Assembly (NCBI RefSeq): GCF_000696095.1
Contig: NZ_BAYX01000004.1
Location: 186,001-250,000, forward strand
Source: Rhizobium rhizogenes NBRC 13257
Lineage (GTDB): Bacteria; Pseudomonadota; Alphaproteobacteria; Rhizobiales; Rhizobiaceae
DNA: 64,000 nt
Direction of reading: 5' to 3'
Numbering within the stretch: position 1 is the stretch's first letter; every line of letters starts with the position of its first letter. The translations under genes and the position numbers were made by a program. A model generated the notes under the pieces. It had not been told where the DNA came from, did no database searches, and saw only the letters and a program-made list of their open reading frames with translations. Of this stretch, positions 1 to 7,491 are shown piece after piece.

Positions 1-2653
1 CGAGCGCCAGGAAGACGACGAGGATCGAGATGGCATAGAGCTGGCTTGCCTGATTGCCGGAGAGCTTTTCCTGGGCCGACAGGCTGGTCCATTCATGGCT
101 GAAGCCGGGGGGCAGGGTCGCCATGATTTGGTCGATCTCGTTCATGGCATCGCCGGAGGAGACGCCGGGAGCGGCAGCCCCCTGAATTTCGACGGCAGAC
201 GAGCCGTTATAGCGTTCCAGACGCGGCGAGCCATAGGTCCATTCGCCGCTGGAGAAGGCCGAGAAGGGCACCATGTCGCCACCGGAGTTGCGGATATACC
301 AGCGGCCGAAATCCTCCGGCTGCATGCGGAAATCCTGATAGGCCTGGACGTAGACAGGCTTGACGCGGCCGCGATCGATGAAATCGTTGACGTAGGTGCC
401 GCCCCAGGCGGTTGACAGCGTGGAGTCGATATCCGCCAGGCTGATATTCAGCGCGCTCGCCTTTTCCTGATCGATATTGACCGAATATTGCGGTGTATCC
501 TCCTGACCGTTCGGGCGGGTGCCGAACAGTTTCTGGCTCTTTGCGGCAGCGCCCAGCAACTGGTTGCGGGCGGCGATCAGGCTGGCGTGGCCGGCGCCGT
601 TGATGTCCTTGATGAAGAAGTCGAAACCACTCGAACTACCGAAGCCGGGAATGGCCGGTGGTGCCAGCGCGAAGACGCTGCCATCCTTGATCTTGGAGAA
701 GGCGCCCATGGCGCGGCCGGCGATCGCCTGCGCCTTCGATTGCGGGGTTGAACGCTCGGCGAAATCCTTCAGCCGGACGAAAACGATACCGACATTCTGG
801 CCCTGGCCGCTGAAGCCGAAGCCGGCGACGGCGAATGCGCCTTCGACATAGTCCTTCTCGTTGTTGAGGTAATAGTCCTTCACCTGATTGAGCACAGCCC
901 ATGTCCGGGAATCCGCAGCGCCTGGAGGGAGCTGGATCGCAGTCAACAGGATGCCCTGGTCTTCATCCGGCAGGAACGAACTCGGCAGGCGGTTGAACAG
1001 GTAAGCGACGGCGCCGCCGATCAATACGAAGATCAGCAGGAAGACGGCACTCCAGCGTATCATGCCGTGAATGCTGCTCTGATAACGAAGCGTCGCACGT
1101 TCGAAATTGCGGTTGAACCAGCCGAAGGCACCGCGTTGCTTCGATCCATGCTCCGGCGCCTTCAAAATGGTGGCGCAGAGTGCCGGCGTCAGGATCAATG
1201 CGACGATGACCGACAGGATCATCGCCGAGACGATCGTCACCGAGAACTGCCGATAGATGACGCCGACGGAGCCGGAGAAAAAGGCCATCGGAATGAACAC
1301 GGCCGAGAGCACCGTCGCGATGCCGATCAGAGCACCGGTGATTTCCTGCATCGACTTGATCGTCGCCTCGCGCGGCGAAAGCCCCTCTTCCTCCATCACG
1401 CGCTCGACGTTTTCGACGACAACGATGGCATCGTCCACCAACAGGCCGATCGCCAGCACCATGCCGAACATGGTGAGGGTATTGATCGAATAGCCGAACA
1501 GCGACAGTACACCGAAGGTGCCGAGCAGCACGACCGGGACGGCAAGCGTCGGGATCAAGGTGGCGCGGATGTTCTGCAGGAAGACGAACATGACGATGAA
1601 GACGAGCACGATGGCTTCGAACAGCGTCTTGACCACATCCTCGATCGACAGCTTGACGAAGGGCGTTGTGTCATAGGGATAGACGATTTCGACGTTCGGC
1701 GGCAGCGTCTGCCTTACGCTGTCGATGGTCGACCGCACCGCCTCTGCCGTATTGATGGCGTTGGCGCCGGAGGCGAGCATAACGGCGAGACCGGCCGAAG
1801 GGTGGCCGTTATAGGTGCTCGAGGTGGTATAGGACGAGGCGCCAAGCTCGACGGTCGCGACATCATTGAGGCGTACCAGCGAGCCATCGGACAGGCTCTT
1901 CAGGATAATGTTGTTGAACTGCTCCGGCGTCTGCAGGCGGCTCTTGGCCGTCACTGTTGCATTGAGCTGTTGGCCCTTGCGTTGTGGTAGGGCGCCAAGC
2001 TGACCGGCGGAAACCTGCGAGTTCTGCGCCTGGATCGCGGTGGTGACGTCGCTCACCATCAGCTGGTATTTGGCGAGCTTGTCCGGATCGACCCAGACGC
2101 GCATGGCATAGCCGGCGCCGAAGATCTGGGTGTTGCCCACACCTTCGATACGCTTCAGCGTGTCATTGAGCGTACTGGACACATAGTCGGCAAGGTCGTT
2201 GGAGTTCAGCTTGCCGTCGGTGGAGACGAAGCCGACGACCATCAGGAAGTTCGCTGTCGACTTTGAAACGACGATACCCGTCGTCTGCACCGTTTGCGGC
2301 AATTGCGCGGTGACGAGCTGCAGCTTGTTCTGCACCTGCATCTGCGCGACGTCGGGATCGGCCTTGTTGGTGAAGGTCAGCGAGATCGACGCAGATCCTG
2401 TCGAGGTCGAGGTTGACGTCATATAGTCGAGATTGTCGATACCGGTCATGCCTTGCTCGATGACCTTGGTCACCGAGTTCTCAACGGTCGCGGCATCGGC
2501 GCCGGAATAGGTTGCGTTGATGCTCACCGTGGTCGGGGCGATCTGCGGATATTGCGAGATCGACAGCGTCAGGATCGACAGCGCGCCCGCAAGCATGATG
2601 ACGATGGCAATGACCCAGGCAAAGATCGGCCGGTCGATGAAAAAACGCGACAT
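1..2653 (-). CDS. RND multidrug efflux permease, HAE1/AcrB type (partial, C-terminus off the left edge)
   Basis: Inner-membrane proton-driven pump subunit of a tripartite efflux system. Reading the minus strand from ATG at 2653 gives an uninterrupted frame of about 884 residues starting [17 protein letters not shown], the classic first transmembrane helix of AcrB/MexB proteins. TM4 carries the paired Asp of the proton relay ([14 protein letters not shown]). The [10 protein letters not shown] porter-domain motif and the GxSSGFDF region are present. The family is about 1050 residues, so roughly 160 C-terminal residues lie outside the window. It follows the fusion-protein gene by 8 bases, so the two form an operon facing away from a TetR gene. 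Substrate cannot be told from sequence. Confidence 0.95.
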   Translation of the reverse strand, partial: MSRFFIDRPIFAWVIAIVIMLAGALSILTLSISQYPQIAPTTVSINATYSGADAATVENSVTKVIEQGMTGIDNLDYMTSTSTSTGSASISLTFTNKADPDVAQMQVQNKLQLVTAQLPQTVQTTGIVVSKSTANFLMVVGFVSTDGKLNSNDLADYVSSTLNDTLKRIEGVGNTQIFGAGYAMRVWVDPDKLAKYQLMVSDVTTAIQAQNSQVSAGQLGALPQRKGQQLNATVTAKSRLQTPEQFNNIILKSLSDGSLVRLNDVATVELGASSYTTSSTYNGHPSAGLAVMLASGANAINTAEAVRSTIDSVRQTLPPNVEIVYPYDTTPFVKLSIEDVVKTLFEAIVLVFIVMFVFLQNIRATLIPTLAVPVVLLGTFGVLSLFGYSINTLTMFGMVLAIGLLVDDAIVVVENVERVMEEEGLSPREATIKSMQEITGALIGIATVLSAVFIPMAFFSGSVGVIYRQFSVTIVSAMILSVIVALILTPALCATILKAPEHGSKQRGAFGWFNRNFERATLRYQSSIHGMIRWSAVFLLIFVLIGGAVAYLFNRLPSSFLPDEDQGILLTAIQLPPGAADSRTWAVLNQVKDYYLNNEKDYVEGAFAVAGFGFSGQGQNVGIVFVRLKDFAERSTPQSKAQAIAGRAMGAFSKIKDGSVFALAPPAIPGFGSSSGFDFFIKDINGAGHASLIAARNQLLGAAAKSQKLFGTRPNGQEDTPQYSVNIDQEKASALNISLADIDSTLSTAWGGTYVNDFIDRGRVKPVYVQAYQDFRMQPEDFGRWYIRNSGGDMVPFSAFSSGEWTYGSPRLERYNGSSAVEIQGAAAPGVSSGDAMNEIDQIMATLPPGFSHEWTSLSAQEKLSGNQASQLYAISILVVFLAL

Positions 2654-2661
2654 CGCTTACC

Positions 2662-3978
2662 TCACTTCTGGGCGCCGGATCCGGCTTTGGTATCGGTCTT
2701 TTCCAGCTCGGCCTGCTCGGCGGGCTTGCTGTCGGCGGCGGCCTGCTTCACCTCGCCGGTCGCGTCATCGATGGTCACGGCGGTGGCGTTGACATCCTGG
2801 CCGTCGCGGACGCGCTGGCCGCCTTCGACGATGACACGATCACCGTCGGTCATGCCCTCGTTCACCAGCCAGCTATTGCCGATGCTCCGCTGCACTTTCA
2901 GCACCCGCTGCTGCACCTTGTTCTCGGCAGTCACGAACATCGCTATCGGTTCGCCTTTGGTGTTGCGAGTGACGGCACGCTGCGGCAGGAGGAAGCTGTT
3001 TTCGGCGACGCCCTCCTGGATGGTGGCGCGAACATACATGCCGGGCAACAATATGCGGTCCGGATTGGGGAAGACGGCGCGTACGGTGATGGTGCCGACG
3101 GTTTCGGCGACCGCGGCCTCCGCAAATTCGAGCTTGCCGGTTTCCTTGTATTGGGAACCGTCTTCCAGCGTCAGATGGACGGAAACGTTGTCACCGCTGG
3201 TCTTCAACCGCCCGTCGGCAATGGCGCGGCGGAATTCGAGCAGGTTGGTGCTCGACTGCGTGACATCGACATTGATCGGGTCGAGCTGGCGGATGGTGGT
3301 GAGCGCCGTCGTCTGGTCGGCGGTGACGAGGGCGCCGACGGTGACCGCCGAGGCGTCGACACGGCCGCCGATCGGTGCGCGCATCTTGGTGTAGTCGAGA
3401 TTGATGCGTGCGGTCTCCAGGGCTGCCTTCGCCGATGCGACATCGGCGTTCGCCTGGGCCAGGGTGGACAGCGCATCGTCGAGATTCTGCTTGCTGACCG
3501 CGTCCTGCGCCGTCAGGCTCTTGTAGCGGTCGACCTTCGACTGGGCGCTCGGCACGGCGCCCTGCGCCTTCTGCAAGGCCGCAACGGCGCTGTCATAGGA
3601 TGCCTGATAGGAGGCCGGGTCGATTTCGTAGAGCACGTCGCCGGCGGTAACCTCGCTGCCTTCCTTGAAGTTGCGGCTGCGAATGATGCCGCCGACCTGC
3701 GGCCTGACTTCGGCGATCAGATAGGCGCTTGTGCGGCCGGGCAGTTCGGCGGTGATCGCCACGGATTGAGGGTGCAGCGTCATGGCGCTGACCTCGGTCT
3801 TGATGGCGGGCGCGCTACCCTGCGCAGCCTTCTGCTCGTTGCAGCCGGCCAGCAGCATCGTGGCGGCGGCCCCTGCGACGAGGAGCGAGATCCGGGCAGC
3901 CGGAAAACGTCCGCTTCGCGCCGGACGTGCGGATACAGGGGTAGAAGAGACGAGCTTTCCCACGTTGCTATTTCCCAT
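2662..3978 (-). CDS. RND efflux membrane fusion lipoprotein (AcrA/MexA type)
   Basis: Periplasmic adaptor linking the permease to an outer-membrane channel. I chose ATG 3978 (MGNSNVGK, 438 residues) because it has AAGG upstream; the frame is open to 4041 but that start would overlap the operator. After an Arg-rich N-region there is a hydrophobic stretch and a lipobox (MLLAGC, with a Cys for lipidation). Then come the barrel-sandwich/lipoyl halves (VRPQVGGIIRSRNFKEGSEV), an alpha-hairpin with SAKAALETARINLDYTKMRAPIGG split across it, and the beta-barrel with LLPGMYVRA. The C-terminal tail is Ala/Asp/Lys rich. First gene of the operon with the permease, divergent from the TetR regulator, which probably represses it. 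Confidence 0.94.
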   Translation of the reverse strand: MGNSNVGKLVSSTPVSARPARSGRFPAARISLLVAGAAATMLLAGCNEQKAAQGSAPAIKTEVSAMTLHPQSVAITAELPGRTSAYLIAEVRPQVGGIIRSRNFKEGSEVTAGDVLYEIDPASYQASYDSAVAALQKAQGAVPSAQSKVDRYKSLTAQDAVSKQNLDDALSTLAQANADVASAKAALETARINLDYTKMRAPIGGRVDASAVTVGALVTADQTTALTTIRQLDPINVDVTQSSTNLLEFRRAIADGRLKTSGDNVSVHLTLEDGSQYKETGKLEFAEAAVAETVGTITVRAVFPNPDRILLPGMYVRATIQEGVAENSFLLPQRAVTRNTKGEPIAMFVTAENKVQQRVLKVQRSIGNSWLVNEGMTDGDRVIVEGGQRVRDGQDVNATAVTIDDATGEVKQAAADSKPAEQAELEKTDTKAGSGAQK

Positions 3979-3985
3979 TGCCTTA

Positions 3986-4029
3986 TTTACAGTACCAATT
4001 AGTACAGAAAATATTTGTACCACCGTAAA
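3986..4029. promoter_or_regulatory. Probable TetR operator in the pump/regulator divergent promoter
   Basis: The AT-rich gap between the two divergent genes contains nested inverted repeats: TTTAC at 3986-3990 matched by GTAAA at 4025-4029, GTAC 3992-3995 with GTAC 4002-4005, and GTACA 4002-4006 with TGTAC 4016-4020. Spacing and symmetry suit a TetR-family dimer, or two, controlling both directions. The palindromes are seen directly; the assignment to this regulator is inferred from position. Confidence 0.6.
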
Positions 4030-4060
4030 TGTCAATCTCATTTGGCTTTTTTAGGTTAAG

Positions 4061-4741
4061 ATGGAAGTGCGGATGAAAGCAAGAGCGGGCGATGCGGAGC
4101 AGGCCGCTGCTCCTCGCAAACGCGGTCGCCCGAAAACGGTGAGCGACGACGCAAGGCGGGCGGAGATCATCGCGGCGGCCCGTGCGACGTTTCATGAGCT
4201 CGGTTACGGTGGCACGACCACGGATCTCGTGGCCGCACGATGCAAGATTTCGAAGCAGACCCTGTACCGATTGTTTTCGAGCAAGACAGAGCTTTTCATG
4301 GCGCTCATGGCCGAGCATCGCGCCTCGATGCTGGCCCTGCCACGCGACCCCAAGGAAAATCTGCCGCTCACCGAAGCGCTCGAACAGATTTTCATGATCG
4401 ATATCGATGAAGCGGCAGAGCGTGACCGCGAGGCCTTCATTCATTTCGTCATGAGCGAGGCGCAGCGATTTCCCGAGATCGCGGCGCTGCTGCGCACGCA
4501 GGGAGCCGAGCAGACACGACAGTTGCTGGTCGACTGGCTCGATTTGCAGCAGCAGCGCGGTTTGATCGAAATTGCCGATGCCGGAAGTGGTGCGCGCATG
4601 CTGATGAACATGATCTTCGGCGCGATGATAACACTTCCCGGCAAGACGAACGATTGGCCGGACCGCGAAACCCGCCTGCGGCATCTGCGGCAATGCATTG
4701 CGATCTTCGTGGCGGGCGTCCAGCCGCGTCGGTGCAACTGA
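4061..4741 (+). CDS. TetR/AcrR-family transcriptional regulator
   Basis: 226-residue repressor. A basic N-terminal tail (PRKRGRPKTVSDDARR) precedes a typical TetR helix-turn-helix at about 30-75 (AARATFHELGYGGTTTDLVAARCKISKQTLYRLFSSKTELF). The C-terminal half resembles the AcrR-like C-terminal ligand domain (LPLTEALEQIF, REAFIHFVMSEAQRFPEIAALL). ATG 4061 has AGG five bases upstream; ATG 4073 is an alternative. It is divergent from the RND pump genes and separated from them by palindromes, so it is the likely local repressor, relieved by a pump substrate. Confidence 0.93.
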   Translation: MEVRMKARAGDAEQAAAPRKRGRPKTVSDDARRAEIIAAARATFHELGYGGTTTDLVAARCKISKQTLYRLFSSKTELFMALMAEHRASMLALPRDPKENLPLTEALEQIFMIDIDEAAERDREAFIHFVMSEAQRFPEIAALLRTQGAEQTRQLLVDWLDLQQQRGLIEIADAGSGARMLMNMIFGAMITLPGKTNDWPDRETRLRHLRQCIAIFVAGVQPRRCN

Positions 4742-4753
4742 CTGGTAAAACAG

Positions 4754-4788
4754 CAATGCCGGCAGGGTTCAGGACCATGCCGGCATTG
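4754..4788 (+). terminator. Intrinsic terminator after the TetR gene
   Basis: Perfect 11-bp inverted repeat CAATGCCGGCA (4754-4764) and TGCCGGCATTG (4778-4788) with a 13-base loop, followed by TTTCTGTCT. It starts 12 bases after the TetR stop codon. Confidence 0.85.
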
Positions 4789-4832
4789 TTTCTGTCTCCG
4801 CCCCCGAAGACAGAATATTCGAGCGATAACGC

Positions 4833-5075
4833 TTAATGCGCAACGGCCATGTTCGCCTTCTCCGCGCCCTCTTCAAAAAGCGGCATTGGCAGGCCATTTG
4901 CATACATTTCCTGCAACACGGCTCCGAGCGCGAGATCCAGGCACCAGACCGGAAACTCGGCCTCCAGGCTCTTGGCGCTTTGACGCGCATAGGTGATCAG
5001 CCGTGCGATGGATGCCAACTCTTTCAGCGAGTCGGAATCGTGAGCTGCCATTTCGATAGGAAGTATTGCTGTCAT
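4833..5075 (-). CDS. Small protein of unknown function, 80 residues
   Basis: ATG 5075 has a strong ribosome-binding site (AAGGGG, about 7 bases upstream), so I prefer it over the in-frame upstream start at 5132. The protein (MTAILPIEMAAHDSDSL...) is mostly helical in character, with one Cys in EFPVWCLDLALGAVLQEM, and has no signal peptide or membrane segment. It lies 133 bases downstream of the TfuA gene on the same strand, so it may be a last member of the YcaO-TfuA locus or an unrelated neighbour. I do not recognise the family. The clear ribosome-binding site is the main reason to believe it is a gene. Confidence 0.7.
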   Translation of the reverse strand: MTAILPIEMAAHDSDSLKELASIARLITYARQSAKSLEAEFPVWCLDLALGAVLQEMYANGLPMPLFEEGAEKANMAVAH

Positions 5076-5208
5076 TTTACGCCCCTTTTGCCCCCTGTTT
5101 CTAGCGGACGCGATACCCGTCGCCGGAAACATGAGGAGACCCTAGCGTATGTCCGGGGCCTTGGCGCGTGACATACAGCGTGACACGAGGCGAGATTGCG
5201 CGGGGAAT

Positions 5209-5934
5209 TTACAATGCAATTTCAAGGTGGTGAAAGGCGGAATGCCACAAACTATTGGCCTGAAAGGTCCAGTCGCGCGGTGGTTGCCGGCACTCGTCGG
5301 GGCAGTCGGCAAGCGCACTCAGCAATTGCAGTGCATCGATGCGCTTCTGGTTGACCGCATTGGCGCGCAGCAGATCGGCAATTGCCGGCCGTCGCGCCGG
5401 GTCCGGCAGGGCGGCCGACGCGGTCATCGAGCGATAGGTGAGCGACTTGAAGAACATGGTCTCGGCGCAAGCCTGGAGGGCTGCCCGCTCCGGCTCGCTG
5501 ATTGCGCCGGTCTCGACAAGCACTTGCAATGTTGCCTGCACATTGACGAGCGGCTCGCTGAGTGCGCGGTATCCGAGCTCGGCGGGCGCATGGATCTGCG
5601 CCACGGCGGAATCATCGGCAAGCACCCCGCAGGCATAGGCCTCGAAGATGCAGCCGATGCCGACCATGCCGAAGGCGGCGCATTCCGCGGCGCGCAGCGC
5701 TCCCATGCTGGCGGCGCCATAGACGTGAACGCCTTTCGACAGGGCAAACAGGATTTCCTTGTGCCACACGGGCGCGACATTCTCGAAAAATCCATCGATC
5801 AAGCCGATAGCATTGGCGCCGTCTTCGACGGCTTTGACGATATCGCCCTTTTGCGCTGGCGGGCGCAGCGCAATACCGGGATCGATGATCTCCGCGGCAT
5901 CGGGAAGCGTCGGGCCGACAAACAGGATCTTCAT
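5209..5934 (-). CDS. TfuA-like protein (YcaO partner for thioamide formation)
   Basis: 241 residues. The N-terminus MKILFVGPTLPDAAEI is the signature of the TfuA core domain, and the conserved GVHVYGAASMGALRAAECAAFGMVGIG segment (about 70-96, here cut across two motifs) is also present. TfuA proteins act with YcaO enzymes to install backbone thioamides, in archaeal methyl-coenzyme M reductase and in thioviridamide-type peptides; the name comes from Rhizobium trifolitoxin work. The start ATG overlaps the YcaO stop by 4 bases, so translation is probably coupled. No sulfur-donor protein is encoded nearby. Assignment to the family is firm; the substrate is inferred. Confidence 0.9.
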   Translation of the reverse strand: MKILFVGPTLPDAAEIIDPGIALRPPAQKGDIVKAVEDGANAIGLIDGFFENVAPVWHKEILFALSKGVHVYGAASMGALRAAECAAFGMVGIGCIFEAYACGVLADDSAVAQIHAPAELGYRALSEPLVNVQATLQVLVETGAISEPERAALQACAETMFFKSLTYRSMTASAALPDPARRPAIADLLRANAVNQKRIDALQLLSALADCPDECRQPPRDWTFQANSLWHSAFHHLEIAL

Positions 5935-7187
5935 AGCAGTTGCAACGTCTTCGAGATGGCGCGGTAGCCGAAGCGGCGCTTGCGGTCCCCGGCCGGATTT
6001 TCCAGTTGAGGCACAACGAGTTTGGCGACGGCAAAGGGAAGCGAGGGGTCGCCAAGCGAAACCGCGATCGCGGAGTTTATGCCTGCTTTGTGCACCCTTT
6101 CCAAGGTCAGGTGCAGCAGGGCTTCAGCGCCATGCGCCAAGGCTTCGTCCGGTCTTGCCACCGGCTTTGCCACTGCATCGAAGCAACGGCGGATGCTTTC
6201 CGGCAATTTGCGAGTAAAATCATCCGGATGAATATCGTCCCGGGCGCCGCTGATGAAAGTGAGGCGCGATTGCGCCGCCTCAGTGACAGCGCGGATCGCC
6301 GCCCGCACCGACGATGGATGGGCGCCGCAACCCATAGTCACATCGAGATAACGGACATACTTTGCCCGGCTTATTTCGACCGGGCCGAGAAAGGCGGCAA
6401 AGGCCGGTATTTCAACATTGCTCGTCATGTCGAACAGCTTGAGCGTCAGATCGGCGCCTGCGATCTTTCGGAGCAATTCGTTCAACAACGGATCTGCCAG
6501 CGAAGCGGGCTCAATGCAGGTGTCCATGCGCAGGGCGGGCTCGGAAACATCCCACAGTTCCTTGGCGTCCCGCTCGATGCGTTCAAGCAGGCCGTGCAGG
6601 ATCGCCTCGGTCAGCATATTGCCGGAAGCGAGGCCGTCGGAGGACTGCCAGAAGCGCGGGTTGCGACAGGTTCGGTCGAGCGTGACGGCGCCGAAGGGAA
6701 TCCAGACGTTTCGATCGGCGATGAGATCGTGACCCTCAACCCAGGCAATTTCTTCGTCATCGGCAATGTCGGCTTGGCCGCTGGCGATGAGAGACGGAAG
6801 CGGATCGGCATGCTGTCCTTTGGCCAAGAGTTCCTGCCGCCTGGCAGAGACTGTCTTGACCGCAGGAGCGCCGGCGACCGTTCGTTCCAGCGCCTCCATG
6901 GCCGCGGAAACTTTGGCGTCGAGATCGGTAATGCCCTTGCCGTTGTTGATGACGATTGACCTGGCGTTGGGACTGACAGCTTGCCAGACCGGAATACCGA
7001 TTCGGTCAAGAGCCGTCAGCCGGCCAAGGCGGGTAACGCCGTGGCCGGCAAGACAGGGCTCGATGCGCCGGAACGTTTCTTCGGCTGCACAGACGCGATC
7101 CGAATAATGCGAGGTGGCCGCAAAATCCTGCCCGCCGGAATTCCGCGCCAGGAATTCGGCAGGAAACCGGGACGGGTCTGCCGTCAC
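5931..7187 (-). CDS. YcaO-domain protein, TfuA-associated (putative thioamide synthetase)
   Basis: ATP-dependent backbone-amide-activating enzyme. I place the start at GTG 7187 (418 residues), 7 bases after the stop of the small upstream gene. The frame is open to 7283, but that would overlap the small gene by 88 bases; no good ribosome-binding site is visible at either, so the start is uncertain. The N-terminal GVTRLGRLTALDRIGIPVW pattern and the ATP-site motifs SAAMEALER (about 94-102), SSDGLASGN (about 182-190) and EAILHGLLERIERDA (about 194-208) are intact. The protein ends in SKTLQLL without the Pro-rich C-terminus of azoline-forming cyclodehydratases, which fits the TfuA-dependent class. 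Operon with TfuA and the 72-residue gene. Confidence 0.9.
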   Translation of the reverse strand: MTADPSRFPAEFLARNSGGQDFAATSHYSDRVCAAEETFRRIEPCLAGHGVTRLGRLTALDRIGIPVWQAVSPNARSIVINNGKGITDLDAKVSAAMEALERTVAGAPAVKTVSARRQELLAKGQHADPLPSLIASGQADIADDEEIAWVEGHDLIADRNVWIPFGAVTLDRTCRNPRFWQSSDGLASGNMLTEAILHGLLERIERDAKELWDVSEPALRMDTCIEPASLADPLLNELLRKIAGADLTLKLFDMTSNVEIPAFAAFLGPVEISRAKYVRYLDVTMGCGAHPSSVRAAIRAVTEAAQSRLTFISGARDDIHPDDFTRKLPESIRRCFDAVAKPVARPDEALAHGAEALLHLTLERVHKAGINSAIAVSLGDPSLPFAVAKLVVPQLENPAGDRKRRFGYRAISKTLQLL

Positions 7188-7194
7188 AGGAAGG

Positions 7195-7413
7195 TCAGCC
7201 GTCGAACAGGCCGCTTGCAGCCTTCTCGGCGCTGCCAACAGCAACGGCCAGATTGACGCCCTTGACGATGGTTGCCCCAGCATTGCGCAACTGATCGGCG
7301 GTGCCGAGCGTGCCGCCCGCCTGTGGCGACAGCGGTGTGACGGTACCGGCCTTGAGGTCGGCGAGGTAAAGCTGCGGATCGCCCGGGATGCCTATCACAA
7401 CAACATTTGCCAT
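7195..7413 (-). CDS. 72-residue small protein; candidate substrate peptide of the YcaO-TfuA pair
   Basis: The gene has a textbook ribosome-binding site (GGAG, 9 bases before ATG 7413) and ends 7 bases before the YcaO start, so it is the first gene of that operon. The product starts MANVVVIGIPGDPQLYLADL and ends GSAEKAASGLFDG. It contains no Cys or His, is rich in Gly, Ala, Val and Thr, and looks folded or beta-rich at the N-terminus rather than like a classical short leader. Position immediately before YcaO is the usual place for a RiPP precursor, but a core region cannot be picked out. It could instead be an accessory or recognition protein. No family recognised. Confidence 0.72.
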   Translation of the reverse strand: MANVVVIGIPGDPQLYLADLKAGTVTPLSPQAGGTLGTADQLRNAGATIVKGVNLAVAVGSAEKAASGLFDG

Positions 7414-7466
7414 TTCTAAATCTCCATTTTGATTGATAATTAAGAATGAGCTGAGGAAAATGTGAA

Positions 7467-7491
7467 TTAGTTCTTATCGGTGCTTAACTAA
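7467..7491. repeat. Inverted repeat at the regulator/small-gene junction
   Basis: TTAGTT (7467-7472) and AACTAA (7486-7491) flank a 13-base spacer and overlap the stop codon of the SARP-type regulator gene, 54 bases upstream of the 72-residue gene. It could be a weak terminator or a binding site in the promoter of the small-gene/YcaO/TfuA operon. Only the symmetry is seen. Confidence 0.4.

Noticed and set aside
1067..1990. Long plus-strand frame of 307 residues opposite the RND permease
   Set aside because: Product is Arg/Asp/His-rich low-complexity sequence typical of the antisense of a high-GC gene; the minus frame is a clear AcrB-type permease.
3151..4002. 283-residue plus-strand frame opposite the fusion-protein gene
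   Set aside because: Antisense shadow with no domain and no ribosome-binding site; the minus frame has a lipobox and AcrA motifs.
5149..5967. 272-residue plus-strand frame over TfuA
   Set aside because: Shadow frame; the opposite strand matches the TfuA core from its first residues.
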